Positions 1 through 6,723 of a stretch of DNA of 11,126 nucleotides are shown here, one piece after another (positions within the stretch are counted from its first letter, which is position 1; every line of letters begins with the position of its first letter). Made by a program: the position numbers and the translations under genes. Below the pieces are notes generated by a model, which saw only the letters and a program-made list of their open reading frames with translations, was not told the origin of the DNA and searched no databases. Source of the stretch: JAXHUH01 sp034211175. GTDB lineage: Bacteria > Actinomycetota > Acidimicrobiia > Acidimicrobiales > CAIXPF01. Location: the NCBI GenBank assembly GCA_034211175.1, contig JAXHUH010000082.1:1-11126 (forward strand), written 5' to 3'.

Positions 1-151
1 CCCGCGCGCCCCACCACACCCGACACTGCCGCCACCCGCGCTCACCAACAGCGACACCCACCCCTCAACCACTCACCGCGCGCCTACGAATAGCAAAGAC
101 GACCGCCACGATTATTCAGGGTTAGTTGAGGATCAGCGCAACACCTCACGG

Positions 152-172
152 GTGCGACGAATTTCTTCGCAC
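152..172. repeat. Imperfect inverted repeat, 10-nt arms
   Basis: Arms GTGCGACGAA and TTCTTCGCAC are separated by one T and pair at 9 of 10 positions (mismatch 158/166). The outer six base pairs GTGCGA/TCGCAC are perfect. It lies in non-coding sequence with no T-run on either side, so it fits a protein-binding site better than an intrinsic terminator. The function is unknown. Confidence 0.35.
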
Positions 173-282
173 GACGCGCCGTGACGAGCTCCGGACATGG
201 AGGTCACTACGTAATGCGACGAGCGAACCGCTGCGAGTGCGATGCTCAGCGCACGAAGTGATCGGAGGACCGCACGTACCGC

Positions 283-298
283 ACGTCATCCATGACGT
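283..298. repeat. Perfect inverted repeat 3' of Roadblock gene
   Basis: Arms ACGTCAT and ATGACGT are separated by CC, 12 bp beyond the stop codon of the Roadblock gene (minus strand). The short stem and lack of a U-tract make it a weak intrinsic terminator. It could equally be a binding site or a chance palindrome. Confidence 0.3.
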
Positions 299-310
299 CC
301 GGCGTGACGC

Positions 311-682
311 TCAGAGGGAGAGCTGCTCCTCGATCAGCATCAGCTGGCGGCGCGCCATGGCCAGGTTCGCCTGCTCCTTGCGCAGTGCGAGGTAGAGGAA
401 CAGCCCCTTGCCCTTGTGCGACCGGACCGGCCGGATCAGGTGGTACTGGGTACCGAGCGTGAGGAGGATGTCCTCGATCGTCTCGTTGATCCCGAGCTCG
501 CGCATCGTGTGCATCTTCGCCCGCACGACCTCGGTGTTGCCCGCGGCCGCCACCTCGAGGTCGAGGTCCGGGGCCCCGCCCGCCGTGCCGAGCGTCATGC
601 CGCTGTCGTAGTCGACCAGCGCCGCCCCGATCGCGCCGGTGATGGTCATCGCTTCCTTCAACGAGATGGCGATGTCGCTCAT
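311..682 (-). CDS. Roadblock/LC7 domain protein
   Basis: A 123-residue soluble protein filling one Roadblock/LC7 domain. The N-terminal helix (SLKEAMTITGAIGAALVDY, about residues 7-25) leads into the strand-turn segment with SGMTLGTAGG. A second strand/helix half follows, and the tail after ~100 is a charged helix. Bacterial members of this family often partner small GTPases (MglB-like) or act in actinobacterial signalling sets. Here no GTPase, histidine kinase or DUF742 gene is adjacent, so the partner is unknown. The start is supported by GGAGGA seven bases upstream of the ATG. There is no signal peptide or membrane segment. The gene points the same way as the ArsR-type gene but is 229 bp from it and probably has its own promoter (candidate at 730-758). 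I am confident of the family and cannot assign a specific role. Confidence 0.85.
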   Translation of the reverse strand: MSDIAISLKEAMTITGAIGAALVDYDSGMTLGTAGGAPDLDLEVAAAGNTEVVRAKMHTMRELGINETIEDILLTLGTQYHLIRPVRSHKGKGLFLYLALRKEQANLAMARRQLMLIEEQLSL

Positions 683-729
683 CGTTCGTCCTCCGCCTCA
701 GACAGGTACTCAACCGATGTACCGGGGCG

Positions 730-758
730 AGGGTAACGACGTCGACCAGCGCGAGCAA
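730..758 (-). promoter_or_regulatory. Candidate promoter of the Roadblock gene
   Basis: Read on the minus strand: a -35-like TTGCTC (753-758), a 17-base spacer, and a TACCCT -10 box (730-735) fitting the actinobacterial TANNNT pattern. Transcription would begin near 723, giving a leader of about 40 nt before the ATG at 682. The palindrome at 762-781 lies directly upstream of the -35 box. Confidence 0.35.
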
Positions 759-761
759 CAG

Positions 762-781
762 GTTTCTGAGAAACTTCTCAG
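762..781. repeat. Nested palindromes, candidate operator
   Basis: Two palindromes overlap in 20 bp: GTTTC-TGA-GAAAC (762-774) and CTGAGAA-AC-TTCTCAG (766-781, perfect 7-bp arms). The block is AT-rich in a very GC-rich background. It sits four bases upstream of the candidate -35 box of the Roadblock gene, a usual place for a regulator to bind. It could instead be a hairpin 3' of the ArsR-type gene, but no U-tract follows and the gap to that stop codon is about 130 bp. Confidence 0.4.
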
Positions 782-911
782 CTGCGTTCGCGCAACACCG
801 GACGCCGTCGGGCGCGCGTCGTACACACCGCACGACAACGCCGCACTCGATGCCGACAACCCGCTCCTGCACGACACGCCCCGCTCGACGACGGCGTGCC
901 CGCACCCGCCC

Positions 912-1259
912 TCAGCTGGGCTGACGCGCCTCCAGGTCCTCGAGGATGCCCCGCGTGTGCTCGAGGCGTGCGATGAGCAAGCGCCGCGCCACGGCGAGCA
1001 GCTCGATCAACATCGGATCATCGATCGCGTAGTAGACGGTCGTACCCTCCTTGCGCGTCGCCACCAACCCGGCTCGCCGCAGCACACCGAGCTGTTGCGA
1101 GAGGTGCGATGACTCGATGCCGACCTCGGGTTGGAGCTCGGACACCGAGCGCTCACCGTCCACCAGCACCTCGAGCGCACGGATGCGCGCCGGATGAGCC
1201 AGCGCCTTGAACATCTCCGCCTTGACCTGGAACACCGGTGCATCGGCCCGGTCAGCCAT
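912..1259 (-). CDS. ArsR-family winged-helix transcriptional regulator
   Basis: A 115-residue DNA-binding protein with the compact ArsR/SmtB layout. The helix with FKALAHPARIRALEVL (about 17-32) is followed by the helix-turn-helix (SVSELQPEVGIESSHLSQQL, about 38-57), then a wing with GTTVYYAID (72-80) and a C-terminal dimer helix. It has no cysteine at all, so the classic metal-sensing ELCVCDL motif is absent; the inducer is not a thiol-bound metal of the usual kind and is unknown. The start chosen (1259) has GAGGGG seven bases upstream. The in-frame extension to 1433 is Arg/Gly-rich and unlike the family. The gene is divergent from the cytochrome oxidase operon across 346 bp, so that operon and itself are plausible targets; this is inference from position. 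Confidence 0.85.
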   Translation of the reverse strand: MADRADAPVFQVKAEMFKALAHPARIRALEVLVDGERSVSELQPEVGIESSHLSQQLGVLRRAGLVATRKEGTTVYYAIDDPMLIELLAVARRLLIARLEHTRGILEDLEARQPS

Positions 1260-1605
1260 CCACTGGCCCCTCGCATCCGCCACCGCCGCGGGTCGCCCGT
1301 CGCGACACCCGGCGCATCCGCCTCGCCCACCGATCGACCGCCCGCACGAACCCGACAGCGCCGGTCGGGCGGGCCGTGAACCGGGCCGCCCGCAAACCTG
1401 ACGAACTCGTAAGTTTTCAAGTCGATCGCACAACGAACTCTAGCCTTCTTCGGGCACGGACGCGGTCGGCCGGGGGCGACGCCCGGGGCCGGCCGTCGGG
1501 GTTTCACGGTCCGTGGCCGGGGTATCGCTGCACCGTGCAACACGCTGGTATGGGGAGCGCGCGAGCCGGTGACCGCGGCCGCTCGGAGGCCGAGGGACCC
1601 GTGCG
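1260..1605. promoter_or_regulatory. Divergent control region, ArsR gene / oxidase operon
   Basis: 346 bp between two divergent genes. The least GC-rich part (about 1395-1455) holds two copies of ACGAACTC (1401-1408 and 1433-1440), 32 bp apart start to start, about three helical turns. Two overlapping TANNNT -10-like boxes face outward here: TAGCCT (1441-1446, +) and TAGAGT (1437-1442, -). Neither has a convincing -35. If the rightward one is used, the oxidase mRNA has a leader of roughly 150 nt containing the hairpin at 1467-1495. A small 11-nt palindrome, TGCAC-C-GTGCA, lies at 1529-1539. Promoter positions are guesses. Confidence 0.4.
1467..1495. repeat. Strong GC hairpin in oxidase operon leader region
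   Basis: Seven base pairs (1467-1473 with 1489-1495), a four-base G bulge (1485-1488), then four base pairs (1474-1477 with 1481-1484) closing a GAC loop. It lies 111 bp before the start of the subunit II gene and has no U-tract. It could shape an mRNA leader. In DNA this GC-rich, such stems also arise by chance. Confidence 0.35.
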
Positions 1606-2607
1606 TTGATCGCCGTCGTCGGGGGCAGCCTCGACCCTCAGGGCCCCGCAGCGCAGTCCATCGCCGATCTGTGGTGGCTGCTGCTCGCGCTCGGCACCAT
1701 CCCGCTCGTCATCGTCCTCGGGTTGCTGGCGTACGGCCTGTTCCGCCCCCGACCGCCCGATCCGGAGGCGACCGCCCTCCCGGTGCCGCCCGAGGACGAG
1801 ACCGACCCCGACCCGTCCGCGCCGGAGCCCGTCCCCGACACCACGCCGACCTATGGCCGCTGGCTGATCGGCGGCGGTGTCCTCATGCCGACGGCCCTCA
1901 TCGCCATCACCCTCGGCGCCACCATCGAGTCGATGAACGACGTGCCGACCGAGGGCTCCGACGATGCCCTCGTCGTCGAGGTCACGGGCCACCAGTGGTG
2001 GTGGGAGATCCGCTACCCCGACCACGCGATCACCACCGCCAACGAGCTCCACGTCCCCGTCGACCGCGAGGTCGAGCTGCAGCTGCGCTCCGAGGACGTG
2101 ATCCACAGCTTCTGGGTGCCCGAGCTCGCCGGCAAGCTCGACCTGCTCCCCGAGCGGACCAACACCCTCGTCCTGGAGGCGTCGGCTCCCGGCACCTACG
2201 GCGGTGCGTGCGCCGAGTTCTGCGGGCTGGCACACACGAACATGGAGCTGACCGTCGTCGCCTCCGACGAGGCCGACTTCGCCGCATGGGTCGCCGCTCA
2301 GCAGGAGCCCGCCGCCGGGGCGGCCGACGCCGACCCATCCGAGGGCCTCGAGGTGTTCCTCGACGAGGGCTGCGCGACCTGCCACACGATCCGCGGCACC
2401 TCCGCCGCCGGCGACGACGGCCCCGACCTGACCCACGTCGCCGGCCGCGACCGCCTCGCCGCCGGGGCGATCGCCAACACCGCCGAGGACCTCGCCGCCT
2501 GGATCGCCGACCCCCACGACGCCAAGAGCGGGGTCGACATGCCGGCGAGCGACCTCACCGACGACGAGATCGACGCCGTCGTCGCCTACCTCGGGAGCCT
2601 GGAGTGA
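1606..2607 (+). CDS. ctaC: caa3-type cytochrome c oxidase subunit II (CuA + heme c)
   Basis: A 333-residue membrane-anchored subunit that receives electrons and passes them to subunit I. Two membrane segments (about 20-46 and 86-107) are joined by an acidic Pro-rich loop. The CuA cupredoxin domain follows: the aromatic patch QWWWEIRYP (130-138), then ligands H167, C202, E204, C206, H210 and M213 in the pattern C-A-E-F-C-x3-H-x2-M. The C-terminus carries a cytochrome c domain with CATCH at 256-260 and M312 as probable sixth heme ligand, so this is a caa3-type enzyme with its own tethered heme c. The TTG start is forced: the frame upstream has no ATG or GTG before the stop at 1570, and the GTG at 1601 is in another frame and hits a stop at once. 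GAGG lies about ten bases upstream. It is the first gene of the operon. Confidence 0.93.
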   Translation: MIAVVGGSLDPQGPAAQSIADLWWLLLALGTIPLVIVLGLLAYGLFRPRPPDPEATALPVPPEDETDPDPSAPEPVPDTTPTYGRWLIGGGVLMPTALIAITLGATIESMNDVPTEGSDDALVVEVTGHQWWWEIRYPDHAITTANELHVPVDREVELQLRSEDVIHSFWVPELAGKLDLLPERTNTLVLEASAPGTYGGACAEFCGLAHTNMELTVVASDEADFAAWVAAQQEPAAGAADADPSEGLEVFLDEGCATCHTIRGTSAAGDDGPDLTHVAGRDRLAAGAIANTAEDLAAWIADPHDAKSGVDMPASDLTDDEIDAVVAYLGSLE

Positions 2608-5162
2608 CCGACACCGCCGACGGCCCCACGCCACGGTCGAGCACCCCGGCGGCAGCCGAGCCGCGGACCCACGAGGAGCTCGACGAGCTGTTCGCCGACC
2701 CACCCGGGTTGTGGGGTCGCCTCACGAGCGTCCAGAACGACGTCATCGGCATCCGGCTGCTGCTGACCGGCTTCTTCTTCCTGATCCTCGGCGGCAGCCT
2801 CGACTCGGTCGCCATGCGCATGCAGCTCGCCGTGCCCGACGCCGGCCTGCTCGGCCCCCAGCTCTACAACGAGCTGTTCACCAACCACGGCACCGTCACC
2901 ATGTTCCTGGTGATCCTCCCGATCTTCGAGGGGTTCGCCATCCTCCTGCTGCCGCTGCTGCTCGGCGCCCGGGAGATGCCCTACCCCCGCCTCGGCGCCC
3001 TCGGCTACTGGACGCTGCTGTTCGGCGGGCTGCTCTACTACAGCGCCACGCTGTTCCAGCTCGTGCCCGACGCCGGCTGGTTCGCCTACGTGCCCCTCGC
3101 CGGGCCCGAGTTCTCCCCCGACCTCGCGCTCGACTTCTGGGTGCTCGGGCTGGGCGTCGCCGAGGTCGGTGCCATCTCCGCCGCGGTCGAGATCATCATC
3201 GGCGTGCTGAAGATGCGGGCGCCGGGCATGACGCTCAGCCGCATCCCGCTGTTCGCGTGGTCGATGCTGGTCATGGGGTTCATGATCATCTTCGCGTTCA
3301 CGCCGCTGATCGTCGGGTCCCTGCTGCTGGAGCTCGACCGGGGGTTCGGCACCCAGTTCTTCAACCCCGAGGCCGGTGGCAGCTCGCTGCTGTGGCAGCA
3401 CCTGTTCTGGATCTTCGGCCACCCCGAGGTCTACATCCAGTCGATCCCGGCCGCCGGGGTCGTGTCGATGGTGATCCCGGCGTTCACCCGCCAACGGATC
3501 GTCGGCTACAGCTGGCTCGTCGCCTCGGCCGTGGGGATCGGCTTCCTGTCGTTCGGCCTCTGGGCCCACCACATGTTCGCCGTCGGGCTCTCGCCCATCA
3601 TCCTCGGGTTCTTCGCCGGTGCGTCGATGGCGGTGGCGATCCCGACCGGCATCCAGTTCTTCTCGTGGCTCGCCACGATCTGGGCGGGCCGACCGGTGTG
3701 GCGCACCCCGTTCCTGTTCTGCGTGGGGTTCCTCGTCATCTTCGTGATCGGCGGGATCACCGGCGTGATGGTCGCCGCACCGCCGTTCGACCTCGCCGTG
3801 CACGACTCCCAGTTCATCGTCGCCCACCTCCACTACGTGCTCATCGGCGGCGTCGCCTTCCCGATCTTCGCCGGCGTCTACTACTGGTTCCCGAAGTTCA
3901 CCGGGAAGCTGCTCGACGAGCGCCTCGGGCGCTGGAACTTCTGGCTCCTCTTCATCGGTACCAACGTCACGTTCTTCCCGATGCACCTGTCCGGTCTCGC
4001 CGGCATGCCCCGACGCGTCCACACCTACAGCGAGGCGTCGGGCTGGTGGATCTACAACCTGATCTCCACCATCGGGTTGCTGGCGTTCATCGTTCCCGGC
4101 ATCGGCGTGTTCATCTGGAACGTCTACCGCAGCTTCCGGCGGGGCGAACCGGCGGGTGACAACCCGTGGGGCGCCGACACGTTGGAGTGGGCCACGACGT
4201 CGCCCCCGGCCGAGCACGGCTGGACGACCACGCCGATCGTGCGCAGCCGCCACCCCCTGTGGGACCAGAACGACCTCCACTCGGGCGACACCCGCGTCGA
4301 GGGCCTGGTGCGGGGCATGGCCGAGTGGCCGCTGCGCTGGCGGGCCGCGATGGTCGTCGGCACCGCGGACGCCCGACCCCAGGAGGTCTTCCGGGTCGCC
4401 GGCCCGTCGATCTGGCCGCTCGTGACCGCCGGCGGCCTCCTGGGCGTGTTCGCGGCCGAGCTGCTCAAGTTCCGCATCGGCATCGGGCTCGGCGTGCTCG
4501 TCATCATCGGCGGCGTCATCGCCTGGACCTGGCCCGACCCGCCGGCGATGAGCGAGGACGAGGAGGCGGCGTTCGAGGAGGCCCACGACGTACCGGTCAA
4601 CGCCGGCGGCAGCGTCGTCATCGCCAGCTGGGCGACCGGCGTGATGATCCTGTTCGCCTCCATCGCCCTCGCCAGCCTGCTGCTCAGCTACTTCTACCTC
4701 CGCCTCGACAACCCGCAGTGGCCGCCACCGGGCATCGCCGAACCCGGGCTGACGTGGATCGCGGTCGGCACCGTCGTGATGCTCCTCGCCGCCGGCGTCG
4801 CCCGCAGCGGTCTGGCCCGGCTGCGCTCGGCCGACCGCGAGGGCTTCGTGCGGTCGCTGGTCGGCGGGGTCGTCCTCGCCGGTGCAGCGATGGCGATCGT
4901 GATCACCGACCTGGCCCGCCAGGACGTGGGCTGGACCGAGCACGCGTACGCCTCGATCTTCTACACGCTCGCCGGGTTCGTGCTCACCGTCGGCGCCGCG
5001 GTGATCATCGCCACCGCCGTGATCCTCTTCTGGACGGCGCGGGGCCTCTACGACGCCCGCCGCCACCCCGGCGTGGTCAACCTGGCCCGGTTCTGGGTCG
5101 CCGCCCAGGTCATGTGGGTCGTCGGGTTCGGCACCCTCTACCTCGGACCGGTGCTCACATGA
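2604..5162 (+). CDS. ctaD: Cytochrome c oxidase subunit I + III fusion
   Basis: An 852-residue fusion: heme-copper oxidase subunit I (about 40-510), a linker with extra membrane segments (about 600-645), and a divergent subunit III-like part (about 668-850, five membrane segments). Subunit I has the metal ligands: H95 and H410 (low-spin heme), H273, H322 and H323 (CuB), and H408 (high-spin heme). It also has the GHPEVY motif with the Tyr crosslink residue Y277 and E275, the Glu of the D-channel in A1 oxidases. Several channel residues differ from the A1 pattern: GARE (E124) replaces GA-x-D, G131 and I113 replace conserved Asn, and Q351 replaces the K-channel Lys in PTGI-K. The subunit III part lacks the usual GFHxxHV; the matching stretch is GFVLTVG (791-797). 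The GTG start overlaps the subunit II stop in GTGA, with GGGAG six bases upstream. Confidence 0.93.
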   Translation: MTDTADGPTPRSSTPAAAEPRTHEELDELFADPPGLWGRLTSVQNDVIGIRLLLTGFFFLILGGSLDSVAMRMQLAVPDAGLLGPQLYNELFTNHGTVTMFLVILPIFEGFAILLLPLLLGAREMPYPRLGALGYWTLLFGGLLYYSATLFQLVPDAGWFAYVPLAGPEFSPDLALDFWVLGLGVAEVGAISAAVEIIIGVLKMRAPGMTLSRIPLFAWSMLVMGFMIIFAFTPLIVGSLLLELDRGFGTQFFNPEAGGSSLLWQHLFWIFGHPEVYIQSIPAAGVVSMVIPAFTRQRIVGYSWLVASAVGIGFLSFGLWAHHMFAVGLSPIILGFFAGASMAVAIPTGIQFFSWLATIWAGRPVWRTPFLFCVGFLVIFVIGGITGVMVAAPPFDLAVHDSQFIVAHLHYVLIGGVAFPIFAGVYYWFPKFTGKLLDERLGRWNFWLLFIGTNVTFFPMHLSGLAGMPRRVHTYSEASGWWIYNLISTIGLLAFIVPGIGVFIWNVYRSFRRGEPAGDNPWGADTLEWATTSPPAEHGWTTTPIVRSRHPLWDQNDLHSGDTRVEGLVRGMAEWPLRWRAAMVVGTADARPQEVFRVAGPSIWPLVTAGGLLGVFAAELLKFRIGIGLGVLVIIGGVIAWTWPDPPAMSEDEEAAFEEAHDVPVNAGGSVVIASWATGVMILFASIALASLLLSYFYLRLDNPQWPPPGIAEPGLTWIAVGTVVMLLAAGVARSGLARLRSADREGFVRSLVGGVVLAGAAMAIVITDLARQDVGWTEHAYASIFYTLAGFVLTVGAAVIIATAVILFWTARGLYDARRHPGVVNLARFWVAAQVMWVVGFGTLYLGPVLT

Positions 5163-5743
5163 GCGGGACCGACGGCGACGACCGGGGCCCCACGACCGCC
5201 GCGAACGACACGGCCGCCCCCGGCTCGACCGGCCCTGGCTCGACCGCCGCCGACTCGACCGCCCCCGACTCGACCAACGATGAGGCAGCCGCCGACGACG
5301 CCGCCGCCCTGACCTCCTCGACCGGCACGCCGTACCCGGTCGACGTGAGCGGCGATCGTCGAGCGCGGTGGATCTGGCCCGTGCTCCTCGGCGGCCCGGT
5401 CATCTGGTTCGTCCACTTCATGGTCGTCTACCTCGTCGCCGAGGCCGGCTGCACCGGCAGTGGCGACGGGCTCTCGGCGTTCGGGCCGCCGGTCCCCCGG
5501 ATCGTCAGCGTCGTCGCCACCGCCGTCGCCGTCCTCGCCTGCCTGGCGCTGGCCGTCGTCGCCCACCGTCGGCGCCGCGAGCAGCGGGTCGAGGCGGGCC
5601 GTGAGGCCGGCGATCGCGACCCCTCCGGCCCCGCCGGACGCGACCGCGCCGACCTGTTCACCGCGGCGATGATCCTGTCGCTGCTGTCGGCCGGCTCGGT
5701 CCTCGCCGTCGGGCTGCCGGCACCCTTCCTGGCGGCGTGCTGA
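5159..5743 (+). CDS. Oxidase-operon membrane protein of unknown function
   Basis: A 194-residue protein with a disordered Ala/Asp/Ser/Thr-rich N-terminus (1-66) and three predicted membrane segments (about 71-95, 113-135 and 166-190). The first includes GGPVIWFVHFMVVYLVAEAG. Small proteins with a Gly-Pro-x-x-W-x-x-H segment of this kind are found in caa3 oxidase clusters beside ctaG. I recognise the pattern but cannot assign a function. Its ATG overlaps the stop of the subunit I+III gene (ATGA at 5159-5162), and the ctaG start lies within its own last codons, so expression is probably coupled to the oxidase. The N-terminus includes four pentapeptide repeats of GSTGP/DSTAP type (residues 22-41). 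An assembly or small accessory subunit role is inference from position only. Confidence 0.8.
   Translation: MSGTDGDDRGPTTAANDTAAPGSTGPGSTAADSTAPDSTNDEAAADDAAALTSSTGTPYPVDVSGDRRARWIWPVLLGGPVIWFVHFMVVYLVAEAGCTGSGDGLSAFGPPVPRIVSVVATAVAVLACLALAVVAHRRRREQRVEAGREAGDRDPSGPAGRDRADLFTAAMILSLLSAGSVLAVGLPAPFLAAC
5222..5281. repeat. 15-bp tandem repeat, four degenerate units
   Basis: Units start at 5222, 5237, 5252 and 5267, each beginning with GGCTCGACC or GACTCGACC. They lie in frame inside the small membrane protein gene and encode GSTGP, GSTAA, DSTAP and DSTND. The period is a multiple of three, so a change in copy number would keep the frame. Confidence 0.8.
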
Positions 5744-6723
5744 GCGTGCTCGCGTCCGCCGCACCGGCGCCCGACGAGCTGTGGTGGGCGTGGAACCCCG
5801 ACCCGCTCGTCATCGCCGGGTTGGTCGCGCTGGGCTGGTGGTACCGCGCCGGTCGGCGCCGTCGGCCCGACCCCGCGACCCGCCTCGGCGGCATCGGCGA
5901 GCCCGCGGGTGATCGTTGGCGGCCCCGGTGCTTCGCCGCTGCGCTGGCCACCATCGCCGTGGCCCTGCTCTCGCCGCTCGACGCCGCCTCCGCCGCACTG
6001 GCGTCGGCCCACATGGTCCAGCACGTGCTGCTGGTCCTCGTCGCCGCGCCGCTCCTCGCGCTCAGCGCGCCGGGGCCGACGATCGTGCGCGGCAGCCCGC
6101 TCGTCGTCCGTCGGGCGCTCACCCGATGGCCCCATCGGCTGGGGTTGGACGGCGACACCACCCGGGTGTTGCGCGAACCGGTCGCCGCCTGGCTCGCCGC
6201 GGTCGCCGCGCTGTGGTTCTGGCACGCGGCCGGGCCCTACGGCGCCGCGCTCGACCACACGGTGGTCCACATCGCCGAGCATGCGACCTTCCTGGCCACC
6301 GCGCTGCTGTTCTGGCGCTGCGTCGTCGGCAGTCGGGCCGGCGGCCGGGTACCCGGTGGGGTCGGCGTGCTCGCGGTCTTCGCCATGGCGATGCAGAGCA
6401 CGTTCCTCTCGGCGCTGCTCACCTTCGCCACCACCCCGTGGTACGAGGGCTACGCGACGACGACCGCGGCGTACGGACTCACCCCGCTCGCCGACCAGCA
6501 GCTCGCCGGGGCGATCATGTGGGTGCCGGCCGGGTTCGTCTACGTCGGCACCGCACTCGCGCTGCTCGTCGGCTGGATCGACGCCAGCGGGGCGCCCGGC
6601 GAACCGGACGCCCCGCCGCGTCGACCACTCAGAACCGCACGCCCTCAGACCCGCACGGTGAACGGCGTGCCCAGCTCGACGGCCGAGCTCCCGGCGACCA
6701 GCTCGAAGTCACCGGGCTCGTAG
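5737..6723 (+). CDS. ctaG: caa3 oxidase assembly factor CtaG
   Basis: A 328-residue polytopic membrane protein of the Caa3_CtaG family, needed in Bacillus for assembly of active caa3 oxidase and unrelated to the Cox11 proteins that share the name. Family signs are the His-bearing segments SAHMVQHVLLVLVAAPLL (90-107; H92 and H96) and WFWHAAGPY (160-168; H163), the EHATFLATALLFW helix, and the late DQQLAGAIMWVPAG motif (253-266). About seven membrane segments can be drawn before residue 281. The GTG at 5737 overlaps the end of the previous gene; a second GTG at 5746 would remove three residues. After the last membrane segment, about 47 hydrophilic residues follow. The last ~26 are encoded by DNA that is also the 3' end of the glucosidase gene on the other strand, so this tail is probably not functional family sequence. 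Confidence 0.9.
   Translation: MLSVLASAAPAPDELWWAWNPDPLVIAGLVALGWWYRAGRRRRPDPATRLGGIGEPAGDRWRPRCFAAALATIAVALLSPLDAASAALASAHMVQHVLLVLVAAPLLALSAPGPTIVRGSPLVVRRALTRWPHRLGLDGDTTRVLREPVAAWLAAVAALWFWHAAGPYGAALDHTVVHIAEHATFLATALLFWRCVVGSRAGGRVPGGVGVLAVFAMAMQSTFLSALLTFATTPWYEGYATTTAAYGLTPLADQQLAGAIMWVPAGFVYVGTALALLVGWIDASGAPGEPDAPPRRPLRTARPQTRTVNGVPSSTAELPATSSKSPGS

Larger units (their letters stand above)
1..310. other. Left-edge region without a supported gene
   Basis: No convincing gene is visible. The first ~85 bases are strongly asymmetric: in bases 1-60 I count about 35 C, 13 A, 10 G and 2 T. All three forward frames are open there. Frame 1 runs from the edge to a TAG at 91-93 and would encode a Pro/Thr/His-rich tail, so it could be the disordered C-terminus of a gene outside the window; composition does not decide. 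From about 85 to 250 the sequence is less GC-rich. It holds one imperfect palindrome (152-172), and a second, perfect one lies just 3' of the Roadblock gene (283-298). Confidence 0.5.

Noticed and set aside
1..84. Minus-strand start of a gene running off the left edge
   Set aside because: An open GTG frame exists, but it has no ribosome site and no recognisable signal peptide or domain in the ~24 codons visible.
246..905. 219-codon minus-strand open frame
   Set aside because: A shifted-frame shadow of the Roadblock gene; its Arg/Gly/His-rich translation has no family likeness.
1260..1433. Longer N-terminus for the ArsR-type protein
   Set aside because: The extra 58 residues are Arg/Gly/Cys-rich and unlike the family, whereas the ATG at 1259 has a good ribosome site.
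1467..1495. Hairpin as an intrinsic terminator
   Set aside because: No U-tract follows on either strand and it lies upstream of both neighbouring genes, not behind one.
1601..1609. GTG as start of the subunit II gene
   Set aside because: It is out of frame and followed by a stop two codons later; the TTG at 1606 is the only in-frame start.
1504..2703. 399-codon minus-strand open frame
   Set aside because: Antisense to the subunit II gene, whose CuA and heme c motifs settle the true frame.
2586..5066. 826-codon open frame on the minus strand
   Set aside because: It lies antisense to the fused oxidase gene. It is Asp/Glu/Gln/Arg/Gly-rich with no domain or membrane pattern, as expected opposite a GC-rich gene.
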